Positions 55,901 to 64,000 of a stretch of DNA of 64,000 nt are shown one piece after another; the first letter of the stretch is position 1; each line of letters starts with the position of its first letter. Origin of the DNA: Enchytraeus crypticus. Taxonomy: Eukaryota; Annelida; Clitellata; Enchytraeida; Enchytraeidae. Position numbers and translations under genes: made by a program. A model generated the notes under the pieces. The model had not been told where the DNA came from. It searched no databases and worked only from the letters and a program-made list of their open reading frames with translations. The DNA lies in the NCBI GenBank assembly GCA_905160935.1, contig CAJHZI010000204.1, forward strand, positions 1,012,001-1,076,000, given 5' to 3'.

Positions 55901-57295
55901 AAATAGCCTACTGAACAAACTCATACCTTCTGATCAGTCGTGTTGTTTGTTGGCTTATTAATTATTGTTTAATAATCAATTTAAGATGTGGTTAGTAAAT
56001 AAAATAGATTTCCTCTTTTTTTGTTAGTGGTATATCTCAAAACGATTGTCCACTTACAACTATATTGATATTTCTTTTATTGAGTTTGAAACCTATATGA
56101 ATATATTCATACTTCTCTTCCTTTAATTCCAAATTTAATTTAATAAGGGTCAGTTTAGAAAATTTGTGTAGACTAGCCGCTCACCAACCGATTGCTTTTC
56201 TGTCGTTAGTTTGGATCGTAATGCTTTGTTGCCTTTTACGACACGAGCAGCTGACGGTTGGCTTATTCTTCAGCAACCCGGATACAGCACGGGTATACAA
56301 CCTAGTAAATGTATTCAGTAATAGAAATATTTACACTTAATTTTCTACGGAGGCAAAAGAAGATCTCTGCAAATCATTTTTCTCAGACAGAGGACCGCAG
56401 AATCTTATAAACTATAAGACTGTTTAGCGAAGAGAAACCGTAACGCAATTAAAACCCACATTTAAGCCACGTATATTTTATACCCGGAGCTCAATAAACG
56501 ACTATAACATACGAAGGCTTAATGTCGGCTTCCTAGTCAAACTATCGAGCAGATTTCCTTGTAGTATTTCCATTTTAAGATCGTTGGCTCAAAGGTATGT
56601 TTAATTTCCAATTACATGTAGGCCTATAGTAAGTTATAGTTGAATTGCACTAATTTGTGCCTATTATTACTCGAAGGTCGGGTATATGGCAATACTGGCA
56701 TTGGTAATTCTGATATTTGGTTCAAGTGTTTTACAATGAAAAAGATAAATACAGGTAACTCCATGGAAGACAGGAGAAAGTAATTTCAAGCGGCAACTTA
56801 CTGTAGACTGTAGTTCTATTTATTCCACATAGGCTATCAGTTCAGTGGGCTCATTTTATTTCGTAAGTACATCCTAATCGTCGAGTGATTATTCTTACGA
56901 AATTTGAAAGCAAATTTTGGATAAAATATTTTAGAAATAATGCTGCCTATTGATGACGTTAAAGAACAAGATGTACGATAATGCTTCTACTCAAAGAACA
57001 CACGAATTTTAATTTTTAGCAGTAAAACCAGTTACTTAAAGCACAAGATGCGACTATACTTAGTGATTTCATCAGCGACTTAAAAATTTGAATTCAACTC
57101 GATTATTTCTGCTATCGACGATTACTTTGCTACTGACAACTGACTGTCTCGAGATAACCAAATTCAAGAAGGCTAATATACATGAAGATACAAATAGTGA
57201 GTAAATAACGAAACAATGCATTAAAAATTCTATTTAATTTTCCAAAAAATATAAAATTATAATCTATCGAAGATTAAAATTAAAAAACTTACCAT
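38668..57295 (-). CDS. Myosin essential light chain, complete, six coding exons
   Basis: Exons 57295-57293, 54515-54488, 47201-47055, 45584-45417, 44826-44740 and 38717-38668 join to 483 nt, coding for 160 residues. All junctions are GT-AG and the phases agree (0,1,1,1,1). The protein starts [20 protein letters not shown] and ends [17 protein letters not shown]. It matches scallop essential light chain in order and length (157 there). EF-hand 1 has DFWDGRDGM (residues 20-28), with Asp20, Asp23, Gly24 and Asp26 in the positions that bind the triggering Ca2+ in scallop myosin. EF-hand 3 contains [14 protein letters not shown] (about 94-107). The protein wraps the first IQ segment of the myosin heavy-chain lever arm in thick filaments. 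Nearby DNA shows no second copy. Intron 5 is packed with LINEs. Confidence is high because six independent exons fit one family. Confidence 0.95.
39337..39600 (+). mobile_element. SINE-B copy with TG/AG microsatellite tail
   Basis: Head GTGTTGTATTTGGGCAAG and GAAGAATAGACCAACCGTAA, body AAAAGTCATATTATTCCAAA and TAGGCTACATAAAA, end TTGGATCTGCCATGCGG, followed by (TG)n(AG)n at 39601-39661. Confidence 0.78.
39601..39661. repeat. (TG)n(AG)n microsatellite
   Basis: Directly follows the 3' end of a SINE-B. Confidence 0.95.
40031..40705 (+). mobile_element. RTE-like LINE, 5'-truncated C-terminal part of the RT protein
   Basis: Coding begins in the last part of the RT domain ([13 protein letters not shown], then [12 protein letters not shown]) and, after a frame change near 40248, goes on with [30 protein letters not shown] and GHILRGEG to [10 protein letters not shown]. 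This tail is typical of endonuclease-RT proteins abundant in molluscs and arthropods; I assign RTE-like with moderate confidence. The 3' end is GTGCACTAAGAGAGAGA, an AG-rich tail. Confidence 0.82.
41040..44604 (+). mobile_element. CR1/L2-type LINE, nearly full length, broken
   Basis: The element encodes an AP-like endonuclease ([10 protein letters not shown] near 41517, [10 protein letters not shown], then [10 protein letters not shown] near 41950 and [10 protein letters not shown]) and a reverse transcriptase ([10 protein letters not shown] near 43045, [12 protein letters not shown] near 43260, VPQGSVLGP near 43440, YADDT at 43537-43551), then a C-terminal region. The 3' UTR ends in a (TTA)n/(ATT)n tract at 44580-44604, as in this LINE group. 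At least six lesions are visible: in-frame stops at 41820 and 43552, and frame changes near 41946, 42918, 43300 and 44150. A CT microsatellite has grown in the coding part at 42933-42966. It looks inactive and of middle age. Both flanks are degenerate TATTG/TATCG repeats, so it probably inserted into that repeat. It lies antisense in intron 5 of the light-chain gene. Confidence 0.9.
44740..44826 (-). CDS. Myosin essential light chain, exon 5 (EF-hand 4)
   Basis: The exon codes residues 116-144 plus one base: [20 protein letters not shown] to [10 protein letters not shown]. The acceptor TGTCTGTGCAG touches a 46-bp minisatellite, which fills most of intron 4. Confidence 0.93.
44838..45195. repeat. 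46-bp minisatellite in light-chain intron 4
   Basis: About 7-8 units containing ATCAATCAATCAGAGACAAA and ATCAAGTCAATAAATA, then GGTAG. It fills 60% of the intron and ends 11 bp from exon 5. Confidence 0.9.
45417..45584 (-). CDS. Myosin essential light chain, exon 4 (EF-hands 2 and 3)
   Basis: The exon codes residues 60-115 plus one base: [13 protein letters not shown] onward to [27 protein letters not shown] is highly typical of molluscan essential light chains. The donor is G|GTTGGT, less canonical than the others. Confidence 0.95.
46505..46660. repeat. (TA)n microsatellite
   Basis: Two long TA runs split by a GATATAGA-type interruption, in intron 3 of the light-chain gene. Confidence 0.95.
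46737..46840. repeat. 21-bp minisatellite in light-chain intron 3
   Basis: About five nearly identical units with core TTAGTATTTTCATTAAACTT. Confidence 0.93.
47055..47201 (-). CDS. Myosin essential light chain, exon 3 (EF-hand 1)
   Basis: The exon codes residues 11-59 plus one base: [17 protein letters not shown] onward to NNGGTKKLG. The acceptor is TTGTTTTAG, the donor G|GTGAGT. It carries the whole Ca2+-triggering loop. Confidence 0.95.
47404..47545 (+). mobile_element. tRNA-derived SINE (family T)
   Basis: A-box TGGCGATGTCGG, B-box GGGTTCAAATCA, tail GAGTGAGGAAACTGACGTTA. It lies in intron 2 of the light-chain gene, about 200 bp upstream of exon 3. Confidence 0.85.
48485..48612 (+). mobile_element. 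tRNA-derived SINE (family T)
   Basis: A-box TAGCGATGTCTG, B-box GGGTTCAAATCG, tail AATGAGGAAACTGACGTTAA. A 21-bp minisatellite starts just beyond its tail. Confidence 0.82.
48630..48893. repeat. 21-bp minisatellite in light-chain intron 2
   Basis: About 12 units with core ATCGATCAAGCTCATGTAT. Frames on both strands stay open because 21 is a multiple of three; they are not genes. Confidence 0.93.
52808..52996 (+). mobile_element. RTE-like LINE 3' end fragment with expanded AG tail
   Basis: It matches 40550-40700 (GTTAGATGATTTAAAG, ACAGAGAAGAATGGAGGCGT, GGCAGTGCACTACGA) and ends in a 36-bp AG tract. Confidence 0.75.
53576..53626. repeat. Perfect hairpin, 21-bp arms
   Basis: Arms 53576-53596 and 53606-53626, spacer 9 bp; core GCAGGCATTAATAAA pairs with TTTATTAATGCCTGC. 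Confidence 0.92.
54488..54515 (-). CDS. Myosin essential light chain, exon 2 (28-nt microexon)
   Basis: The exon reads ADLSASDIE plus one base, between TTATTTCAG and AAG|GTATG. It corresponds to the short N-terminal segment that precedes the first helix in scallop light chain (PKLSQDEID). Confidence 0.88.
55113..55345 (+). mobile_element. SINE-B copy with AG tail
   Basis: Head GAATCCCGGACACTGAAGAA, body AGGCTACATAAGGTATTGAT, end TATGTACCTTGGACCTGCCA then AACACTAGAGAGAGAG. Confidence 0.78.
56110..56300 (-). mobile_element. SINE-A, diverged and internally deleted
   Basis: Plus strand keeps GCCGCTCACCAACCGATTGC, TTGCCTTTTACGACACGAGC, GACGGTTGGCTTATTCTTCA and AACCCGGATACAGCACGGG. Confidence 0.72.
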
Positions 57296-57400
57296 ATTTT
57301 CTATCGGCTCGGGGTCTGCAGAATCAACACGAGGATAAACCGGATGTAGAGAGTCCGACACTGGAGCAGCGCTAGACTTCTGGATGCACAGCGCTCAGAC
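57293..57400 (-). CDS. Myosin essential light chain, exon 1 (5' UTR plus initiator codon)
   Basis: Only ATG (57295-57293) is coding; the donor ATG|GTAAGT follows directly. The 105 nt before it are 5' UTR. A pyrimidine-rich TTTTGTTTTGCAG at 57401 could be the acceptor of a further non-coding exon upstream, or transcription may begin nearby; no TATA box is evident. Confidence 0.7.
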
Positions 57401-58095
57401 CTGCAAAACAAAACTTGAGTTTCTTTTGTCACTACGCCAGCTGAGCGTGCACCTAAGAGGCAGAGGCAAAGAGAGGACTTTCAAAATGAGGGATCAGACG
57501 AAATTTTGTTATCGAGGCTGTGATTTAGAAAAGGTTTGAGCTGACCAGCTTCAATTGATTTATTGTTGACTTGATTTTGAAAGCAGAGAAAAAATGAAGC
57601 ACATGGGAGAATTAAGTCGAACCACAGATGAAACCAGATAGAATATTTAACACTTAAAGCATCCATCTTAACAATATTCTGGAAGTGGCAGATTAAAGAC
57701 ACATAGTTATTTTCAGAGTTTCAAAAAATGACACTCCATCGATTACTAAGTTATTTCTTCAAAAACGGTTACAACTTAATATAGCTTCAAAAATTTTATG
57801 CTTCTGTGGTAATTTTACTTTTGCAGTTCCTATTTAGTTACTTCCTATGTTAGGTACAGTTTATGGCTGGCCTAATCTTCAGGCCTGAATGCAGCACGGA
57901 AAAATTAAAGCCTTAAAGCTTCCATAACGATACCTATAATCAAAGATCACGCCTGCAACTGGCGCTATATCTGAACATACCAGACAAGATCCAGGGAATT
58001 TTACAAATTTCTTAATTAAAGAATGACTTTTAATAGGGTGCATGACTCCCACTTCCTTGATATTCTCGACCTACTGGAGAAAATGAGAGCAAGAG

Positions 58096-58096
58096 G

Positions 58097-58138
<42 letters not shown>
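58096..58138. repeat. (AG)n microsatellite
   Basis: An AG run with one AA interruption. Confidence 0.95.
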
Positions 58139-58512
58139 ACGTTCCAACAGCTGCTGGCTTCAGCTACTGGAATTGCTCCTCAGAATCGAGCAGCTACTGG
58201 CATCACTTTCTGCTTGTACGATTACACTATAGCGAGTCCGGGCTTCGGTTAGATTGGACCAAATGATATTCTGAATATTTGACAAGCTGATTTAATTCTG
58301 TGACTGCCTTTTTATTTTTTATTTGCAAGTAATTTCTAGTTTAAAAAACTTGAAACCCCTTTAAAGAGGATGTTATATTTGCAATACTGGTTGCCAACGT
58401 AAAAATTTATTAATATTTTATTGCAGTTTACATTTACTACAATTTACATGGTTATAGAGTTATGACTATGACTATGGCTATGGCTACAGCTATGGTTATG
58501 ACTATATATGGA

Positions 58513-58632
58513 TGGGGCCAATGGCGATGTCGGTAAGATTTATACCGCGGATCAGTATATCAAATCCCGGGCTCGTCCGTCACTGACATCGCCTTCGAGA
58601 GAGAAACTGACGTTAACTTTAGCTTTATTAGC
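58513..58632 (+). mobile_element. tRNA-derived SINE (family T), internally shortened
   Basis: TGGCGATGTCGGTAAG, then CCGCGGATCAGTAT, a B-box truncated to TCAAATCCCG, and the tail GAGAAACTGACGTTAACTTT. Confidence 0.78.
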
Positions 58633-59811
58633 TTTCTTATTTGGGTCTGGTTCTAGTTGCTAGTATTAGACCGCGAATATATGCGTCTTTGTAGATGCCT
58701 TCAATTATCAAACGTATAATTTTCTTGACGTTATAACATTTTGGTCTGTTCCTCAAGGGAATCCCCGACAACGAAGAAACTTTTCTTGTAACTGAAGCGT
58801 CTGCTTACAGTAGCAGAGTTACTACTCTCAGCTAATACATGGACTGACCCTTGAGGGTTGTTTGCTGTCTTCAAGTATAAATTAAATAACTACTTATTGC
58901 ACTCATTAAAATAATGCACCGATATTTGAATCAGTATTAGCGAATGTGTCGCAACAGTGCAGTATATAATTCAATGAAATCGCTATTTCTTGTTGATACT
59001 TATCACGATGTATGGGCTATCACGGCAGCAGGCGGATACATTTTCGGATGGAGTCCATACATGGGATATAGGCAGCAGTGGGAGAGGCTCCGGGAAGATA
59101 GTGAGGAGATGTACTTACCCCTCCCCTTCCACTCCGTTCCACTCCTCTTATTTTCGAGCTAAACCTGCTCTCCTGTTACAAAGCGCATGTTTGCACGCTC
59201 TTATCTTTAAGCTTACCTAAACTCCCTTCTTAAGCGATGTTCTCGCTCGATATATCTCCCTCTCTCTATTTTCTCCCCTTTTTCTCTCTAACATCGTTTC
59301 TATCGTACTGCTCATAGAGATTGTAGCAAACAGCCCAGTAGGTCTACTCCTTTGCCATCGTTATACTTTGCAACAATTCATTAATATCGGTTTGCGTTCA
59401 TTGAGACAAGACTGCGACGCCTCTTTTCCTCCTTTTTTAAATTATTAATTGTGCATTCTGTCTTTCCGTTCATGTAAGTAGTAAATGTTTAGTAACAGGA
59501 GAAGATTTATCAGGTCCATGTTCTACGTATTGTCACGGAGTTGAGGCATGAAGCATTACTTTAACATCCTCGCATTTTACTTGCCCTATGTGCAGATTAT
59601 TTTCCTATATATGCACCATTGTACAATAATTACTAGGTTAGTCCTAAGCATAGCCTAACCGATATTGCGACCTCTCCCGAGAAGACTTAATGCACTTTCA
59701 ATTTGATTAATAAAATATTTTAATGGAACGCACACAGATCAGTATCTTCAGCAAGATTAATTAACCCATATATCTAATTTCTTAATGGCAATTTGTAAAT
59801 CCACAGTTCAT

Positions 59812-59940
59812 TAATCAATCAAGCAAGAAGAATTTAACGTTCGGTTCCTCGCCATAAGGCAATGTCATGGAGTCTATTGCAGAATTCATACAAACAGGCG
59901 GCAAAGCAACACACGATGACGACTGAGTACTATAGTATTG
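59812..59940 (-). mobile_element. Retroposon family C with (AATC)n tail
   Basis: AATCAATCAAGCAAG leads into GAATTTAACGTTCGGTTCCT, CGCCATAAGG and AATGTCATGGAG. Confidence 0.6.
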
Positions 59941-61310
59941 CCTCATCTAGAGCATGGTTGCTTGAGATCTGAATTTATTGCGTGTTTTGAGGAGTTAGAA
60001 CGTATCTTAATTTGCTAATGCATTTTTCAATTTCTATTAGGCTTTTTCTATGATTTTATCACTTTCATTGTCTACTACATGAAGTTTGTTCAGAAAGTAC
60101 CAGGTCTACTCCATGTCTAAATTAAGAAGTTGAGATATAATGCGCATATTACGTGAAAGCCTTACTGTAGAAAGAACGCTAATTAGTGGTAATGCGTAAG
60201 TTTATTAATAAGTCATCAAACACTGACAAATAATTGTGAATGCAGATAAATTAAGAGTTCAGAGAGTCAGTCAAATGCAGGTCTAGTTACGGGTTACAGA
60301 AGTAGAGGAAGACCTTCCATGGAGTGGATGGAAAATGTTATACAATGAAACCATTATTTTGAATGTAACTGCATTGTTGCAGGCAGTCAAGTCAAGATCT
60401 CGAGTTCTACCTTCTGATGAGAAGAAGTATTGAACAAGGATAAGAATAGTTACTACTTTAATAACTAATCTTTACCTTAGCAAGTAAATATTATGTATAC
60501 TGAAAAAGGCTTAAAATTGAGGGATGATTAATCAATAAGAATCGAATTAGGATAGAAAGAAATTCAACAAAATTGAAATTATTTTGTTAGATGGAAGTTT
60601 AAGTTTAGAAGGCTTAAATGAAATGAAATATTTTTAGTTTTATTCAGAATGCTTAAATACAGTCATATTTTGATTTTACAATTCATTGTAGGATGCTTTG
60701 CTTTTATCATTGTAGTATCATAATTTGATCTAAATTATTGAACCGAAAACAGCAATCCAGCAAAGGCTGTTTGCTCAGCCCTATTAATCTCCGATAGCCT
60801 AGAACTTAGGATCAAGTTAAGCAGAGAATTCACCCATCTAACAGTTAGCATTACAATAATACAGAAGGCATACTAACAATAATACAAAAGATATGACCCG
60901 TTGGCATTTTAGGCACCGGGGCTATCCGAGGAATTTGGTGAATATTAAGTCTTAGTTTCTACTAAATTTTCGAGCTCCACTGTGAGTTAGGCTGGCCTAA
61001 GGTCTAGGCTGTATAGTCTATCGACCTATCCCGAGCAGAACATCGCTAAAGATATTCTACTCAGTAATACGTCATGAGCAGGCTATTGTCTTTTAGCGCC
61101 TGCTTACTGTATGAAGTTAAGCTGACCTTTTGCGTATCTGTGTTGTTTGCATGTGCTTAACCTCCTCTCCATTCCGTGAAAACAGGCGTAATCATGTGTT
61201 TACGTCATAACTTCCAGCTTGTGGCATTTGTAACAGCGCTTGTTGAACAAAACAGGCATGCCACTGCTGGTAAAATTTTACTAGGCCTAGTAAAATTACC
61301 GTGAGAGTTA

Positions 61311-61455
61311 AATATATATATATATATGCATGTATATATTATGCATGTATTTATGTATATTTACGTCTTCATATATGTATATTTATATATGTACATGTTT
61401 ATATATATATAATTATATATATATTATATGATTGTGTTAAATATATATATAATAT

Positions 61456-61522
<67 letters not shown>
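61311..61522. repeat. Compound (TA)n/(AG)n microsatellite
   Basis: Broken TA runs pass directly into an AG run at 61489-61522. Confidence 0.93.
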
Positions 61523-61527
<5 letters not shown>

Positions 61528-62289
61528 AGAGGGAGACAATTTTATATATAACTCAAAGCATAGGAGTTGCTCAGTTGCTTTCTCTAGAGCTTGAAATACC
61601 AATATTGATATAGGCCTATTTAGCTTATCGGTACTACACAGCAACTCTATTAAGAGAGAAAATACTTGCATTCATTGGTTGTTTGCAAATTTATAATTGT
61701 TATGTCTATATAATCCTTTGCAGAATCGTTCGACAAAGTAGGCTCTGCTATAGCTACTATTTTTGGTATTACCGTATAGAGCACTGGCTCTTTTATGATT
61801 GCCCATTTCATATTGCTTGTTTGTTGATATGTCTGCATAATTTGCCGCATAAACGTTATATTTTTATGATATGCGCTGGGATGAACTAATAAACGATATG
61901 AAACCGAAAAAAATGACATAACAGCCCCAGCAATTAATCATAAAAGATGCTCATACATATTCATAAAGTTTGTCTAATGTCGGTAAAAACTGTGGTGATT
62001 TCTGGGTGTTTGACCTAATCTGGAAATCATAATTTTCGATGTGTGGGACCACGGCGCCGAACACTTGTTGCTCTCACCTTTCGTGCACAATATTTATTGC
62101 CACTAATATCCACAACTTTATTATATTCTGATTGCTAAATCCTACGTCATTGAAGCAAATTCTACAAGTAACACGTGGGCAGTAAATGCATAAACTACTC
62201 TACCACACTGTGAAATGGAACTTCTAGTAAGACCATTCAGTCCTAGACTTTGTTATTTTACATTAGCTTTGCAATTAATATTAATTTAT

Positions 62290-62490
62290 TAGGAAAGCAA
62301 TGGGAATCGCCACAGAAACATTATTTTGCCCAAGCTATAGGGTACATGTGGTATAAATAGGCATAACCATTTGTGGAGAAATTAACTGGAATTAACAGGA
62401 TATAAAGAGGGTGAAAGCAGACTCTTTGTATGAATGATTGCGTACCTTGAACATAAATGCCAAGTGTTCTGCCACTTAGCAGAACAATTG
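62290..62490 (+). mobile_element. SINE-B relic lacking the head
   Basis: It keeps CAAGCTATAGGGTACATG, AGGGTGAAAGCAGACTCTTT and GCGTACCTTGAACATAA, all parallel to the 55113 copy. Confidence 0.6.
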
Positions 62491-62831
62491 GCAGACTATA
62501 ATTAAACATTGAAAAACCAAACTGGTTGTGTCGTGTTTATATTTATGTAGCTCTATTTTCGAATGACGAATATTTTCAAGCCGTAAATGAGGTACAGATT
62601 GTTATCAGAAAACATATTTAAGCCCCGAGAAGATGCGTTAAGCAGGAAAATATAATTTAATCGTGCTTTATTAGTAATTTGCTGATTTTCCCTTTAAGTC
62701 TACCGTTAGCCTTTGGGATAAAATTCTAACTTGTTAGACACAAATGAGAGCAGCGAGCAAAGGCTAATAAGCTGCAGCATAATTGCAATAGAGTTCAGAA
62801 TTGGTTATACAGCACCTCTAAGCTGAACCGT

Positions 62832-63345
62832 TAGTCAAGTAGTACTCAAGGGTAGCTCAATACTATATTACTAGTAATGGTCAATTACTATGAGATAGTC
62901 CAGAAATACTCAAAGGTTGATTAGACCATTGTTACTAATACAACTAGTACTAGTCAAGTATAGTCGAAGGTAGATCAGTACTATGTTACTAGTACTAGTC
63001 AGTACTACTTGAGGGTAGATCAATACTATGTTACTAGTACTAGTCAAGTACTACTCGAGGGTAGCTCAGTACTATGTTACTAGTACTAGTCAAGTACTAC
63101 TCGAGGGTAGCTCAGTACTGTGTTACTAGTACTAGTCAAGTACTATTCGATGGTAGATCAGTACTATGTTACTAGTACTAGTCAAGTACTACTCGAGGGT
63201 AGCTCAGTACTATGTTACTAGTACTAGTCAAGTACTATTCGATGGTAGCTCAGTACTATGTTACTAGTACTAGTCAAGTACTATTCGATGGTAGCTCAGT
63301 ACTATGTTACTAGTACTAGTCAAGTACTACTAGAGGGTAGCTCAA
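62832..63345. repeat. 46-bp minisatellite rich in palindromic hexamers
   Basis: About 11 units. Each holds ACTAGTACTAGT-like, CTCGAG and AGTACT palindromes. Units toward the right are more alike than those at the left. Confidence 0.92.
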
Positions 63346-63657
63346 GGTCAGCTTCATCCGGCTCCAGGCTCTATTTTTGGCAAATGCTCTATCGATTAGA
63401 CCATGGCTTAAAGTTGTTACTAGGTACTGGGATTCCAGAGTGATTGATACCTCAAGTTACATATAGATGATATGAGATATCAACTCATTATTGGTAGCAT
63501 ACAGCAAACTTCATAGAAAAATATATACAAGCAAACTATAGCAGAACAGAAAAAACTGAGAAGCAAAACATAACAAATTATTTCAAACTAAATATATTTT
63601 AATTAGTAATTTAAATGCATTATTCTTCATTATTATTCCAGAAAACGTTTAAAATAA

Positions 63658-63890
63658 TTGACTGTAATGTTAAGTCATGAAGGAACTGTAATGTGAAGTC
63701 ATGTAGGAACTGTAATGTTAAGTCATGTAGGAACTGTAATGTTAAGTCATGAAGGAACTGTAATGTTAAGTCATGAAGGAACTGTAATGTTAAGTCATGT
63801 CATGTTAAGTAGGAACTGTAATGTTAAGTCATGAAGGAACTGTAATGTTAAGTCATGTAGGAACTGTAATGTTAAGTCATGTAGGAACGC
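63658..63890. repeat. 24-bp minisatellite
   Basis: About nine units of AGGAACTGTAATGTTAAGTC plus ATGT/ATGA, with one partial unit near 63800. Confidence 0.93.
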
Positions 63891-64000
63891 GCTCAATTCC
63901 TTGGATAGAATGAGAGTTTTTAGGCCTACACTTTCAGAGGCATAGACAGCGGGAAAATGGGAGAACAAATCCCCCTAAGCCCAAAGTTACCCCATGAAAT

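Larger units (their letters stand above)
54516..57292. other. Intron 1 of the light-chain gene
   Basis: A 2.8 kb intron directly after the initiator ATG. It holds a SINE-B copy (55113-55345) and a diverged SINE-A (56110-56300). Any muscle enhancer here cannot be recognised by eye with confidence. Confidence 0.75.
57401..64000. other. Region upstream of the light-chain gene to the right edge
   Basis: No host exon is supported. The promoter of the light-chain gene should lie at its left end. Contents are AG microsatellites (58096, 61490), a tRNA-SINE (58513), retroposon family C (59812), a SINE-B relic (62290-62490), and two minisatellites (62832-63345 and 63658-63890). Confidence 0.55.

Noticed and set aside
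58944-59162. 72-residue open frame
   Set aside because: No motif; a second frame over the same DNA is equally open.
61301-61671. Open frames of 90-97 residues rich in Tyr, Ile, Arg and Glu
   Set aside because: They read a TA/AG compound microsatellite.

Overview
The window is animal nuclear DNA, probably from a lophotrochozoan and most likely a mollusc. It is AT-rich. It holds spliced genes with GT-AG introns, many microsatellites and minisatellites, tRNA-derived SINEs and decayed LINEs. The strongest taxonomic clue is a complete myosin essential light chain whose first EF-hand reads FDFWDGRDG, the form known from scallop myosin. No prokaryotic operon, CRISPR array, rRNA gene or viral element is visible.

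Three host genes are supported, all on the minus strand. (1) An UNC-93-like membrane protein starts at 14642 and has coding exons at 14642-13467, 11837-11522 and 1264-1077; it runs off the left edge. Its long cytosolic N-terminus contains a Gly/Tyr/Gln-rich stretch coded by a 15-bp tandem repeat. (2) An intronless 767-residue type II membrane glycosyltransferase of family GT92 lies at 24856-22553, with a Gln-rich insert of about 190 residues. (3) A complete 160-residue myosin essential light chain lies in six coding exons from 57295 to 38668. Its initiator ATG is the last codon of the first exon and the second exon is only 28 nt. I found its exons by matching protein continuity and splice phase, because most are too short to show as open frames.

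The rest is introns and intergenic DNA filled with repeats. Intron 5 of the light-chain gene holds a broken but nearly full-length CR1/L2-type LINE (about 41040-44604) and a 5'-truncated RTE-like LINE (40031-40705). Three related LINE 3' ends lie in a row at 29090-30860 (minus). A restriction-endonuclease-type LINE C-terminus is at 33685-34059. At least five short dispersed families recur: a tRNA-derived SINE with clear A and B boxes (eight copies); two families that share a 5' head but have different bodies and tails; a second tRNA-like family (two copies); and a family with an (AATC)n tail. Some families share 3' tails with each other or with the RTE-like LINE, which suggests shared retroposition machinery. 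A satellite-like array of roughly 150-170 bp monomers with a conserved hairpin lies at 31875-32640, and about ten minisatellites are present.

The three genes have no evident functional link: one is an ion-channel-associated or lysosomal-type membrane protein, one is a Golgi glycosyltransferase, and one is a muscle myosin subunit. I did not find a convincing new gene system. The most unusual items are the split GT92 protein, the modular SINE families and the satellite hairpin. Boundaries of repeats are approximate because they were read by eye.
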